Part shown: positions 1-7,741 of the stretch, piece by piece
How positions within the stretch are numbered: position 1 is the stretch's first letter
How the letters are laid out: the number at the start of each line of letters is the position of its first letter
Assembly: GCA_019104905.1 (NCBI GenBank)
Contig: JAHRXB010000163.1
Span: forward strand, 1-13,855
Reading direction: 5' to 3'
Length of the DNA stretch: 13,855 nucleotides
From: Bdellovibrio sp.
GTDB lineage: Bacteria; Bdellovibrionota; Bdellovibrionia; Bdellovibrionales; Bdellovibrionaceae
Position numbers and translations under genes: made by a program
Notes under the pieces: generated by a model
What the model was told of the DNA's origin: nothing
The model's database searches: none
What the model saw: only the letters and a program-made list of their open reading frames with translations

Positions 1-20
1 CTATATGCGGTACCCCGATC

Positions 21-50
21 TTGACATAAACGCCATAAGTTTCATATTTT
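21..50 (+). promoter_or_regulatory. Predicted sigma70-type promoter of the 157-aa gene
   Basis: A perfect -35 box TTGACA (21-26) is followed after 18 bp by TATTTT (45-50), a 5/6 match to the -10 consensus. Transcription would start near 57 and give a leader of roughly 80 nt before the ATG at 139. The assignment rests on consensus and spacing only. Confidence 0.5.
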
Positions 51-81
51 AGCAGCAATCGGCGGAAGCTGATTATCAAAT

Positions 82-137
82 GTCTCGGAAGAGACGAAAC
101 TTAACTGGGCTGTCGCCCAAATAATAGGAGGTATCCT
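82..137 (+). promoter_or_regulatory. Structured 5' leader with three short hairpins
   Basis: Three perfect stems lie in series before the start codon. They are GTCTC-GGAA-GAGAC (82-95), TGGGC-TGTC-GCCCA (106-119) and AGGA-GGTA-TCCT (126-137). The third contains the SD AGGAGGT, so folding could partly hide the ribosome site. The pairings are read directly from the sequence. A regulatory role is inference, supported only by similar arrangements before other genes in this window. Confidence 0.4.
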
Positions 138-138
138 T

Positions 139-612
139 ATGGTTCCACTTTCAGATCTTACTGCTTTATCTAAGCAGATCAATGAAGCCACTGAAGAAGC
201 AAATCAGACTCTTCGTGACTTCGAATCAAAACTTCTCACACTCAATCTTGGTGTTCCGGCAGACGCGCTAATAAGCCGAATAGATGTGCCCTTGGCGTAC
301 GCTCAAGGCCTTTTTCCAGGTAGAGACTTGCCTACGTCTGGTCCTTGTTATGACGAAATGTGGTTGAGCTGGCAGAAACTAAATGGAAAATGGCAGATTG
401 TGGTTACAAACCGGCTCTGCCAGAAGGCCGCAAAGGCGGATGAACCGGACCATTTACTTCGTGAAGAAGTTAGGGGCATTAGCAACCTTTCAAGAGAAGC
501 TCGGATTAAGGTGCTCAGTAATCTTGAAAAGCTCGTCGATGCGATTAAAAAATCGGGAGATAAGCTTTTAGGGGTTTTTGCAAAAGCTAAAGAACTGACG
601 GCCACAATTTAA
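139..612 (+). CDS. Hypothetical protein, 157 aa
   Basis: I do not recognise this protein. It starts at an ATG 7 nt after a strong SD (AGGAGGT, 126-132). The first 35 residues or so are rich in Glu, Gln and Leu and look helical. The middle (about 50-95) is more globular, with Pro, Gly, Tyr and several Trp (near residues 75, 78 and 85). The C-terminal third is charged and probably helical. There is no signal peptide or membrane segment, so it should be cytosolic. The gene appears monocistronic, with its own promoter-like sequence upstream and a hairpin terminator just after the stop. The strong SD, promoter and terminator make a real expressed gene likely, but its function is unknown. Confidence 0.75.
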   Translation: MVPLSDLTALSKQINEATEEANQTLRDFESKLLTLNLGVPADALISRIDVPLAYAQGLFPGRDLPTSGPCYDEMWLSWQKLNGKWQIVVTNRLCQKAAKADEPDHLLREEVRGISNLSREARIKVLSNLEKLVDAIKKSGDKLLGVFAKAKELTATI

Positions 613-622
613 GAAAATAAAT

Positions 623-649
623 GTCCGGTGGATAGGGTGTCCACCGGAC
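623..649. terminator. Bidirectional hairpin terminator between convergent genes
   Basis: A perfect 10-bp stem, GTCCGGTGGA (623-632) with TCCACCGGAC (640-649), has a 7-nt loop. It sits between the stop of the plus-strand gene (612) and the stop of the minus-strand gene (661). The minus strand continues into a T-rich run over 621-608. The plus strand reaches a T-rich run only after about 12 nt (661-667), so termination may be better on the minus strand. Confidence 0.75.
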
Positions 650-660
650 TGAAAATGAGA

Positions 661-1251
661 TTATTTTTTAAGTTTTTTGCGAGCGGCTACCTCGAGGTCC
701 CGAAGTTCAAGGCATTTCCAAACATCTGTTAATGCATTACGAGTATCGAGTAAATTTCTCAGGTAGGGCCATGAGGCTTCTGCACTAGTGTTAATTATAC
801 CAGATTCAGCAAGCTCGGGACCAGATGTTGAGATTTGAACCGACCAAACATCTCCGCCAGGATCAACATCCTTTCCAAGGTTCATTTCAAGTGAGCGCTT
901 GGCATTTTGATTTGTAGTCACGACAGTCAAACTGGCTTTTCTCTCTGCGAACATTAGGACCAGATTTTTACCATTATCGTTGAGCTTACGAAGAATTTGG
1001 GAAGCTGCCAGGAAAACACGTTCATCGTGATCTTCGTCCCATAGAAAGCAAATTATCTGACCAGTAGGTACATAGAGGTGGTAACTTTCATGATGACCTC
1101 GGCCGACTAGTGAGTCCTCTCGCTTTTCTAGGATCATCGGGAAATCGTGCTTTGCTCTCTCGATCTCGAGACCAATTAAGAGATCTGAGTCTTGAGAACC
1201 AAGCTCAACCAAACGCTGAAGTGTAAAGTTATTAAATGCGGAATCCGCCAT
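661..1251 (-). CDS. Hypothetical protein, 196 aa
   Basis: I do not recognise this protein. The ATG at 1251 has an AGGAG SD 6 nt upstream. The sequence looks soluble and mixed alpha/beta. An acidic N-terminus with an LVELGSQDSDLLIGLEIER-like stretch is followed by a hydrophobic core (about 65-105, with runs such as IICFLW and NLVLMF). The C-terminus is basic and probably helical, ending in RKKLKK. No catalytic motif is evident. It has its own near-consensus promoter, placed just downstream of the DUF2971 gene on the same strand, so it can be expressed independently of that gene. Its 3' end meets the bidirectional hairpin. Its neighbours suggest an island accessory role, but nothing in the protein itself identifies a function. 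Confidence 0.75.
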   Translation of the reverse strand: MADSAFNNFTLQRLVELGSQDSDLLIGLEIERAKHDFPMILEKREDSLVGRGHHESYHLYVPTGQIICFLWDEDHDERVFLAASQILRKLNDNGKNLVLMFAERKASLTVVTTNQNAKRSLEMNLGKDVDPGGDVWSVQISTSGPELAESGIINTSAEASWPYLRNLLDTRNALTDVWKCLELRDLEVAARKKLKK

Positions 1252-1262
1252 ATTTTCTCCTC

Positions 1263-1297
1263 GCCTTTCGGGCCTTAATGAACCTGGCTTTCGGCCA
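1263..1297 (-). promoter_or_regulatory. Paired CGAAA-loop hairpins in the leader of the 196-aa gene
   Basis: Read on the minus strand, the leader contains TGGC-CGAAA-GCCA (1297-1285) and then GCC-CGAAA-GGC (1273-1263). The two small stems carry identical CGAAA loops and lie immediately before the GAGGAG SD. Each stem is short (4 and 3 bp), so stability is uncertain. The repeated loop and position are what make them notable. Confidence 0.3.
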
Positions 1298-1344
1298 AGT
1301 TATTGAATAGATTTGCAGCAAGCTTTCGACTTACCACATGACAC

Positions 1345-1373
1345 ACTATAGCAAAAATTGTTTAAAAAGTCAA
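1345..1373 (-). promoter_or_regulatory. Near-consensus sigma70 promoter of the 196-aa gene
   Basis: On the minus strand, TTGACT (1373-1368), a 17-bp spacer and TATAGT (1350-1345) give 5/6 matches to both boxes with ideal spacing. It begins 2 bp beyond the stop codon of the DUF2971 gene. Transcription would start near 1338, giving a leader of about 86 nt. Confidence 0.7.
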
Positions 1374-1375
1374 GT

Positions 1376-2182
1376 TCAAAGTGGCTTAAAAGATAGTTTT
1401 GGCGGGTCGTACAGAGCAGATCTCGACACCGGCTTATTAAGTGGCTTTACCAGGCCTTTGCAAAGGTTCTCAAGATCAGCTCTCAAATGTGCGGGAGCAA
1501 GCGGAGAAATATGGATCTTGGTGATCAAGGTGCTTAGGTCACACTTGACGTATAGACCCTGCCCATCGACTGGCAGAGTGATGCTGGCTCGTAGCTCTCG
1601 CTCATGTTCAAATGACTTTCTTTTTATGGCTAAGATATAGTGCTGATGCCCCTTTTCAATCTCAGCCAAGTCGAAGTCTTCATACCGAACATTGTAAACG
1701 TAGATACGGTTTCCATTAACATCGCTAGGCAATGAACTTTGAAGTTGTCCGATGGTTGATTCAACAGCTATTCCCCTATCGGCATAGAGCTTCCACATAG
1801 CTTCTGATTCGTAGTTATTCATGTGCCAACAACTTATGCCGGTCTTTTTCTTTACTTCATCTGTGGCGTAGGAATGAAGGCTACCATAATCAGGCAAAGT
1901 CATTCCTTTAACTTTGGTCCCTATGTTCTGCATTATTGATCCGAAGACATTTTCTGTTATCGACTTCATTGCTTTGGCATGGCTGATAGGAATATGACCC
2001 TCGAATGGGTCATGAAAGTCCATGGCACATGGAAAATAAAGGGACTCATTAACTAGCAAAGAGATGAATCTTCCAAAATCCATATAGCGCCAAATTTTTT
2101 GTTTAGTATCTAAGTTCACGCATCCCGCCGGTCGAATGTTTCCAACAAGACTAACTTGGTATTTATTTGGTGGGAAGGGCAA
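1376..2182 (-). CDS. DUF2971 family protein, 268 aa
   Basis: The sequence has the layout I associate with DUF2971. It contains an early WRYMDFGRF block (31-39), an FxDPFEG-type turn (near 56-62), SCW (117-119), an ESEAMWKLYAD block (125-135) and a late basic/acidic KRKSFEHERELR block (187-198). The biochemical role of DUF2971 is not well established. From general knowledge, members are often found in mobile and defence-associated regions, which fits this context. I use the TTG at 2182 because no in-frame ATG lies upstream. No clear SD precedes it, and the next Met (residue 34) would delete the conserved WRY block. It is divergent from the RHH/Type ISP unit across a 96-bp gap. The family call is from pattern recognition only, and the start is uncertain. 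Confidence 0.75.
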   Translation of the reverse strand: MPFPPNKYQVSLVGNIRPAGCVNLDTKQKIWRYMDFGRFISLLVNESLYFPCAMDFHDPFEGHIPISHAKAMKSITENVFGSIMQNIGTKVKGMTLPDYGSLHSYATDEVKKKTGISCWHMNNYESEAMWKLYADRGIAVESTIGQLQSSLPSDVNGNRIYVYNVRYEDFDLAEIEKGHQHYILAIKRKSFEHERELRASITLPVDGQGLYVKCDLSTLITKIHISPLAPAHLRADLENLCKGLVKPLNKPVSRSALYDPPKLSFKPL

Positions 2183-2195
2183 TGACGCTGGACCA

Positions 2196-2256
2196 CATAC
2201 AGTCTGTATGCATTTTGTATTTTTATAAATTCATTTTGCATCTATCATTTATAAAA
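2196..2256. promoter_or_regulatory. Candidate operators in the divergent gap before the Type ISP unit
   Basis: The gap between the DUF2971 gene and the RHH gene holds a perfect palindrome, CATACA-GTC-TGTATG (2196-2210). It also holds a 10-bp inverted repeat, TTTTATAAAT (2221-2230) with ATTTATAAAA (2247-2256), spaced by 16 nt. Both arms of the second repeat are followed by similar ATTCAT sequence, so it also reads as a direct repeat. Such repeats at a divergent promoter suit control by the adjacent RHH protein, but binding is inferred. No confident -35/-10 pair is visible in the AT-rich stretch. Confidence 0.45.
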
Positions 2257-2278
2257 TTCATAGCTTGAGGATTTTTAG

Positions 2279-2479
2279 ATGAAAAACAGTGCCTACAAAA
2301 GCCTCGACCAGTTGGTCGGCGGTCCCGACGAACGCGTCCCCCTCTCCACGAGAGTTAAGAAAGACACAAAAGCCTACCTAAATCGTGAGGCCAAAACTCG
2401 CGGACTCACCGTCTCCACGCTTTCGGCGGCGATTTTAGATGATTACTGCAAAACGTTCCAAAAAGGTAAGAAGGGGTAG
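2279..2479 (+). CDS. Small ribbon-helix-helix-like regulator, 66 aa
   Basis: This is a short basic protein with an RHH-type layout. A strand-like RVPLSTRVKKD segment (about 19-29) is followed by a helix (about 30-41), a GLTVS turn (42-46), and a second helix ending in DDYCKTF. RHH proteins dimerise, insert paired strands into the DNA major groove and commonly bind tandem or palindromic operators. The ATG at 2279 follows a GAGG SD (2267-2270). The stop lies only 2 nt before the Type ISP ATG, and the AAGGGG SD of that enzyme is inside this gene, so translation is probably coupled. By position it could regulate the restriction enzyme, as control proteins do in some Type II systems. That role is inference. 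Confidence 0.75.
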   Translation: MKNSAYKSLDQLVGGPDERVPLSTRVKKDTKAYLNREAKTRGLTVSTLSAAILDDYCKTFQKGKKG

Positions 2480-2481
2480 TC

Positions 2482-5400
2482 ATGGTATCGGCTAAAATCA
2501 CTTCCATCCACGATCTACTCGAGCAATACAATGACCGTATAGTAAATCAGCGCGACAAAGGCACAAGCTTCGAGCGGCTTATGAAAAGCTATCTCGAGTT
2601 AGACCCACTTTATCAAGATCAGTTCAAGAAGGTTTATCTTTGGGGAGAGTGGCCGCACAAGACGACGGGCCAAGATTACGGTATCGATTTAGTAGCTGAG
2701 GGGCTCGATGGCGAGTTCACGGCTATCCAATGCAAGTTCTACGCGGCTTCTTATCAGGTTCAGAAAAAAGACATCGACTCATTCTTTAATGAATCAGGTA
2801 AGACCTTTACAGTTGATGGCAAGAAAAGGTCCTTTGCTCGAAGGATCATCATTTCAACATCAGACAACTGGAGTGAGCCTGCTGAAAAGTCCCTTCAAGG
2901 CCAAACAATCCCAGTTAGCCGCATTCATGTGAGAGAGCTTGAGCAAAGCCCAATCGATTGGTCAAAATTCAGCCTAGACAAACCTGAAAAGCTATCTTTG
3001 AAAGAAAAGAAAAAACTGAGACCTCACCAGCAGGAAGCTATTGGTAAAGTCATTGCCGGATTCAAAGAGGGCGACCGAGGCAAGCTCATCATGGCTTGCG
3101 GAACTGGTAAAACCTTTACCGCCCTTAAGCTTGCCGAGAAGGTCACAAAAAAAGAGGGCCTTATTTTATTCTTGGTTCCATCGATCTCTTTGCTGTCGCA
3201 GACCCTTCGCGAGTGGAGCGCTGAATCTGAAACACCCTTCCATGCTTTTGCGGTTTGCTCTGATAGCAAAGTCGGCAAACACAGCGAGGACATTTCAAAG
3301 CATGACCTTTCGATTCCGGCATCCACAGACGCAACTTCTTTGATCAAGGGCCTAGAGCGAGTCAAAAAAGATAAAAAGATGACAGTCATCTTCTCGACTT
3401 ATCAATCGATTGATGTTGTAAGCCAAGCTCAAAAGAAGGGACTTCCAGAATTTGACCTGATCATTTGTGACGAGGCTCACCGAACCACAGGTGTGACTTT
3501 AGTAGATAAGGAAGAATCCCACTTCGTTAAGGTTCACGAGCAAAAATTCATCAAAGGCAAAAAGCGAATCTATATGACTGCAACACCTAGAATTTTTGGT
3601 GATGCAGCTAAAACAAAGGCCGATGAGGCTGGGGCCGAGCTTTGCTCTATGGACGACGTGTCCCTTTACGGGCCGGAGTTTCACCGACTTGGATTTGGTA
3701 AAGCTGTCAGTGAGCATCTTCTTACAGATTACAAGGTTCTTGTCCTTGCGATTGATGAGAGCATCATTGATCCGAAGTTTCAGAAACGATTTGCGGATGA
3801 AAACCAAGAGATTCAACTTGAAGACATCGCAAAGATCATTGGCTGCTGGAACGGTTTATCAAAGCTATTTGTTGGCGAGGAGGCTGAGGTTGAAGATCGG
3901 CTGCCAATGAAGCGGGCTGTTGCTTTTGCTAGAGCCATCAAAGACTCAAAGCAAATCGCATCTGTATTTCAGAACGTCGTTCAGGAATACATCAAAAAGA
4001 ATCCTCAGCTTGATAATGTCTTAAACTGTGAGCTGGCTCATGTGGATGGAACCTTTAACGTTCTTGACCGAAATGCCAAACTCGATTGGTTAAAAGAAGA
4101 AGCTCCTGAAAATACCTGCCGCATTCTAACCAATGCTCGTTGCCTATCAGAAGGGGTCGATGTTCCAGCTCTTGATGCAGTTCTTTTCTTAAACCCTCGA
4201 GACTCAATGGTTGATGTGGTTCAATCTGTTGGTCGCATCATGCGTAAAGCCGAAGGAAAAAAGTACGGTTATGTCATTCTTCCAATCGGTATTCCAGCAG
4301 GTGTGCCCCCTGATGAAGCACTCAAAGACAACAAGAAGTACAAAGTCGTCTGGCAGGTGCTCCAAGCCTTGAGAGCCCATGACGACAGGTTCGATGCTGA
4401 GATTAACAAGATTGATCTCAATAAAAACAAGTCTTCAATGATCCAAGTGATCGGTGTTGGCAATGGCGAGAGGGAAGCCGGTGAAGGTAAAAGTAACCAA
4501 CCTCAGCAGCTAGCCTTTAATCTTCCAGAAATCGAAGAGTGGAAGGACGCAATCTACGCAAAGATCGTTCTGAAATGCGGTAGCCGCCCTTACTGGGAGA
4601 ACTGGGCCGCCGACGTCGCAAAGATCGCAGAGAAACATACAAAACAGATTCAAAAGCTACTCAAGTCCGATGACCCGAAACCCAAGAAGACTTTTGAAAA
4701 GTTCTTAAACGGAATCAGAAAGAACTTAAATCCATCAATCTCTGAGACCGATGCGATTGAGATGCTCTCACAGCAGCTCATCACAAAGCCGGTCTTTGAT
4801 GCCTTGTTTGAGCATTACAAGTTCACCGAAATGAACCCCGTATCTCAATCCATGCAATCAGTTCTGAAGGTATTTGAAGCGGGAACCATGAAAGAGGACG
4901 CGGCCACGCTGAAGTCCTTCTATGACAGCGTCAGAATGCGAGTTCGCGGTATCAACAACGCCGAAGCCCGACAGCGCGTGATCAAAGAACTTTATGATCG
5001 ATTCTTTAACGTCGCATTCAAGAAGATGTCCGAGCGTCTTGGCATTGTCTACACCCCAATAGAAGTGGTCGATTTTATCATCCAAAGCGTTGAAGACGTG
5101 ATGCAAGCTGAGTTCGGCAAGAGCCTTTCTGATGAAGGCGTTCACATCTTGGACCCATTCACCGGAACTGGGACGTTCATAGTTCGGCTTCTTCAAAGCG
5201 GAATCATCAAACCCCAAGATCTCAAAAGAAAGTTTGCGAGTGAGATTCACGCTAATGAGATCGTGCTACTTGCCTACTATATTGCATCCGTAAACATAGA
5301 AGAGACTTATCACGAACTGACTGGTGGAGAATACAAGCCGTTTGAGGGGGCAGTACTAGCAGATACGTTTCAACTTACTGAAGCCCCTATGCAGGGCTCC

Positions 5401-7299
5401 TTTGATGCGGCCTTGCCGGAGATTCATCGTCGAGTAGAGAGTCAAAAGAAAAAGAAAATCTCCGTTGTTATAAGTAATCCGCCATACTCAGTAGGACAGA
5501 CTGATGCAAACGACAACAATCAAAATCTCGAGTATCCAGAGTTAGACTCAAAGATTCGAAAAAGCTACGCAGAGGAATCAAAAGCAACGAATAAGAATAG
5601 CCTTTATGATTCGTACATACGGGGAATCAAATGGGCATCTGAACGGATAGCCGACGAGGGTGTAATTGGATTCGTTACCAATGGTTCATTCATCGACAGC
5701 AATGCCGCTGACGGGTTAAGAAAGTGCCTCGGTAAAGAGTTTTCAAAGATTTACTGCTTTAATCTTAGAGGAAACGCAAGAGCCTCAGGTGAAGAACGCC
5801 GCAAAGAGAAAGGGAATGTTTTTGGAGAGGGCTCACGAACTCCAGTTGCGATAACACTTCTATTAAAGTCGAGATCTAACAATAAATCAGGTGAGATTTT
5901 TTATTACGACATTGGGGACTATCTTTCCCAATCTGAAAAGCTAAAAATTGTATCAAGCTTCAAGAGCATTCGGACCATTCCTTGGGTAAAAATTCAGCCA
6001 AATCAGGATGGCGACTGGATAAACCAGCGCACGCCTGAGTTTGAAACATTTTTATCGATTGGAGAAAAGACGGAGGGTAGTGCTCGATCGGTCTTTGGTA
6101 TCTACTCCGCGGGAGTTAAGACGAATCGAGACTCTTGGTGCTATAACTTTTCAGCCAAAGAATTAGGTTCAGTTATGAGCAGAATGATTGCCTTCTATAA
6201 TTCAGAAGTAAGTCGCTTTGAAAGCATATCTCGAACTCAAAATGCAGGTATTGATGTCGATGAGTTCGTTAACAATGATCCCCAAAAAATTAGCTGGAAT
6301 CGTAGTTTGAAAGCTGACCTAGGTAGGTTTCGGAAATTCAGTTACCAAGAAGAATCTGTGTTTACTAGCACTTATCGGCCGTACTGTGCGACAAATTTAT
6401 ACATGAATAAGCACTTTAACGATATGACCTATAGGATTCCAAAGCTCTTTCCAACACCTCGACATAGCAACATTGTTTTTAGCGTAACTGGGTTAGGAAT
6501 TACCAAGCCATTTTCTCTTCTTATATCTAAGCGAGTACCAGATGTTCAATTGCTGGCTAACGGACAATGCTTTCCACTTTACTTCTATGAGCAGGCTGAA
6601 GAACACGAAACAGCAGATATGTTCAGTGATTCATTGATCACAGATGAGGATGGATACATAAAGCGACATGCTATTACAGATTTTGCGCTTACGAAGTTTC
6701 AAGCGGCTTATAGCGACAAGAAAGTGTCCAAAGAAGAAATCTTCTATTACATCTATGGACTCCTTCACTCGCCGATCTACAGAAGTAAGTATCAAAACGA
6801 TTTGAAGAAGATGTTGCCTCGTATTCCTTTTGCAAAAGACTTTTGGGGTTACAGCAAAAAGGGTCGAGAGCTTGCCGAAGTACATCTAAACTACGAATCT
6901 ATTGAGCCATTCAACCTCACAGAAGAGATTAAAGAGGGCGCACCCAAAAAGGCCAAAGAGCTTTATCGAGTCAATGAGGCTGGGATGAAGTTCCCTAAAG
7001 CCAAAAAGGAAGAAGATAGAACAACGATCATCTTCAATCAGTTCGTTACCCTAAAGGGCATCCCTGAGTCGGCATACGAATACGTGGTCAATGGTAAGCC
7101 TGCAATTGAATGGATAATGGAGAGATACGCAGTTACAACAGACAGAGATAGCGGAATCAAGAATGATCCCAATGAGTGGTCTGACGACCCTAGATACATT
7201 GTAGATCTTGTGAAAAGAATTGTTCGCGTAAGCCTTGAAACAAATCGAATTGTAAGTGAACTGCCGAAGTTTGAACTTATAGAAGAAAAGAAGCCTTAA
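2482..7299 (+). CDS. Type ISP restriction-modification enzyme (LlaGI/LlaBIII-like), 1605 aa
   Basis: This is a single-chain restriction enzyme, helicase/translocase and methyltransferase. In order: an Mrr-like PD-(D/E)XK nuclease with E31, D69 and Q83-x-K85; a superfamily 2 ATPase with Walker A ACGTGKT (205-211), DEAH (330-333), TAT (366-368) and QSVGRIMR (581-588); a helical coupler; an N6-adenine methyltransferase with DPFTGTGTF (891-899, AdoMet binding) and NPPY (999-1002, catalytic); and a C-terminal region of about 600 residues expected to recognise the target. Order and length match Type ISP enzymes such as LlaGI, about 1.58 kaa. Family members methylate one strand of an asymmetric site, translocate along DNA and cut after convergent collision. 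All key motifs are present and there is no frameshift, so it is probably active. The target sequence cannot be read from the protein. Confidence 0.95.
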   Translation: MVSAKITSIHDLLEQYNDRIVNQRDKGTSFERLMKSYLELDPLYQDQFKKVYLWGEWPHKTTGQDYGIDLVAEGLDGEFTAIQCKFYAASYQVQKKDIDSFFNESGKTFTVDGKKRSFARRIIISTSDNWSEPAEKSLQGQTIPVSRIHVRELEQSPIDWSKFSLDKPEKLSLKEKKKLRPHQQEAIGKVIAGFKEGDRGKLIMACGTGKTFTALKLAEKVTKKEGLILFLVPSISLLSQTLREWSAESETPFHAFAVCSDSKVGKHSEDISKHDLSIPASTDATSLIKGLERVKKDKKMTVIFSTYQSIDVVSQAQKKGLPEFDLIICDEAHRTTGVTLVDKEESHFVKVHEQKFIKGKKRIYMTATPRIFGDAAKTKADEAGAELCSMDDVSLYGPEFHRLGFGKAVSEHLLTDYKVLVLAIDESIIDPKFQKRFADENQEIQLEDIAKIIGCWNGLSKLFVGEEAEVEDRLPMKRAVAFARAIKDSKQIASVFQNVVQEYIKKNPQLDNVLNCELAHVDGTFNVLDRNAKLDWLKEEAPENTCRILTNARCLSEGVDVPALDAVLFLNPRDSMVDVVQSVGRIMRKAEGKKYGYVILPIGIPAGVPPDEALKDNKKYKVVWQVLQALRAHDDRFDAEINKIDLNKNKSSMIQVIGVGNGEREAGEGKSNQPQQLAFNLPEIEEWKDAIYAKIVLKCGSRPYWENWAADVAKIAEKHTKQIQKLLKSDDPKPKKTFEKFLNGIRKNLNPSISETDAIEMLSQQLITKPVFDALFEHYKFTEMNPVSQSMQSVLKVFEAGTMKEDAATLKSFYDSVRMRVRGINNAEARQRVIKELYDRFFNVAFKKMSERLGIVYTPIEVVDFIIQSVEDVMQAEFGKSLSDEGVHILDPFTGTGTFIVRLLQSGIIKPQDLKRKFASEIHANEIVLLAYYIASVNIEETYHELTGGEYKPFEGAVLADTFQLTEAPMQGSFDAALPEIHRRVESQKKKKISVVISNPPYSVGQTDANDNNQNLEYPELDSKIRKSYAEESKATNKNSLYDSYIRGIKWASERIADEGVIGFVTNGSFIDSNAADGLRKCLGKEFSKIYCFNLRGNARASGEERRKEKGNVFGEGSRTPVAITLLLKSRSNNKSGEIFYYDIGDYLSQSEKLKIVSSFKSIRTIPWVKIQPNQDGDWINQRTPEFETFLSIGEKTEGSARSVFGIYSAGVKTNRDSWCYNFSAKELGSVMSRMIAFYNSEVSRFESISRTQNAGIDVDEFVNNDPQKISWNRSLKADLGRFRKFSYQEESVFTSTYRPYCATNLYMNKHFNDMTYRIPKLFPTPRHSNIVFSVTGLGITKPFSLLISKRVPDVQLLANGQCFPLYFYEQAEEHETADMFSDSLITDEDGYIKRHAITDFALTKFQAAYSDKKVSKEEIFYYIYGLLHSPIYRSKYQNDLKKMLPRIPFAKDFWGYSKKGRELAEVHLNYESIEPFNLTEEIKEGAPKKAKELYRVNEAGMKFPKAKKEEDRTTIIFNQFVTLKGIPESAYEYVVNGKPAIEWIMERYAVTTDRDSGIKNDPNEWSDDPRYIVDLVKRIVRVSLETNRIVSELPKFELIEEKKP

Positions 7300-7581
7300 C
7301 TAAAGATTGTTGTCGAGATCTCTATTTTGAAGGCCATCAATGAGCTGATTAAATTCAGCTTTGATGGCTTCCTGTGAGTTGATCGGCTGGTATTTTAAGT
7401 TGACGTAGTTCGCGACGACTTGAGCTGCCGGGGTCTTTTCTTCAATGAAAGAAATGTTTCGACCAAGAGCCAATGCCCAGCCATTTAATCCAGACACAGA
7501 ATAGACCTTAAAACCAGAACCACCAGCGACAAGAACAGCCTCTTTCTTTTCGCCCGCGATTTTTAGTTCCTTTGATCTCAT
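7300..7581 (-). CDS. Hypothetical protein, 93 aa
   Basis: I do not recognise this protein. I start it at the ATG at 7581 because GAGGT lies 5 nt before it. A GTG nine codons upstream (7608) has no comparable ribosome site. The N-terminus is basic, followed by a strand-rich, Gly-containing middle (AVLVAGGSGFKVYSVSG, about 15-31, then GWALALGRNISF) and a C-terminal helix with many Gln, Asn and Glu. Its stop codon directly abuts the Type ISP stop (7299/7300), so the genes converge with no spacer. The last third also encodes a strong inverted repeat. Nothing reveals a function. Its position facing the restriction gene makes an accessory role possible but unproven. Confidence 0.6.
   Translation of the reverse strand: MRSKELKIAGEKKEAVLVAGGSGFKVYSVSGLNGWALALGRNISFIEEKTPAAQVVANYVNLKYQPINSQEAIKAEFNQLIDGLQNRDLDNNL
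7331..7370. repeat. Large hairpin inside the 3' end of the 93-aa gene
   Basis: The outer arms AGGCCATCAA (7331-7340) and TTGATGGCTT (7361-7370) pair with one G-T wobble. The inner arms AGCTGA (7343-7348) and TCAGCT (7355-7360) pair perfectly around a 6-nt loop, leaving a 2-nt bulge at 7341-7342. It starts 32 nt after the Type ISP stop, where a terminator would be expected, but no T-run follows on the plus strand. It may slow or end convergent transcription. Confidence 0.5.
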
Positions 7582-7689
7582 ATTTACCTCAATCCAGTGT
7601 CGCCGCACAATTCAGGCCAACTTCATTGGCGCCTCATTTTCAATCCACAATAATTTTGTCCGAAATACGGATCTTTCGTTCTTGATAAA

Positions 7690-7716
7690 TTGTGCTACAA
7701 GAATCTTGTGCTACAA
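7690..7716 (+). promoter_or_regulatory. Tandem palindromic operator boxes TTGTGCTACAA
   Basis: Two identical 11-bp boxes occupy 7690-7700 and 7706-7716, separated by 5 bp (16-bp period). Each is itself a palindrome (TTGT-GCT-ACAA). A weak extended -10-like TGCTACAAA (7709-7717) overlaps the second box, so a bound protein could block transcription. Paired short palindromes are typical RHH operators. The next gene, at 7742, encodes an RHH-like protein, which suggests autoregulation. Confidence 0.6.
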
Positions 7717-7741
7717 ACTATTTGGTGTCAAACTTAGAGCG

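Noticed and set aside
3024..5250. Several 60-130 codon ORFs in other frames inside the Type ISP gene (for example 3024-3389 minus, 3596-3910 plus, 4858-5250 minus)
   Set aside because: They lie wholly within the helicase and methyltransferase coding region, whose motifs fix the true frame, and they have no convincing SD or family resemblance.
7313..7322. GAGATCTC palindrome after the Type ISP stop
   Set aside because: An 8-bp palindrome is expected by chance in a window of this size, and it has no promoter or repeated copy beside it.
7682..7741. TTG start that would add 20 residues to the 76-aa RHH-like protein
   Set aside because: The added codons are mainly the repeated palindromic boxes and promoter-like sequence, and no SD precedes the TTG.
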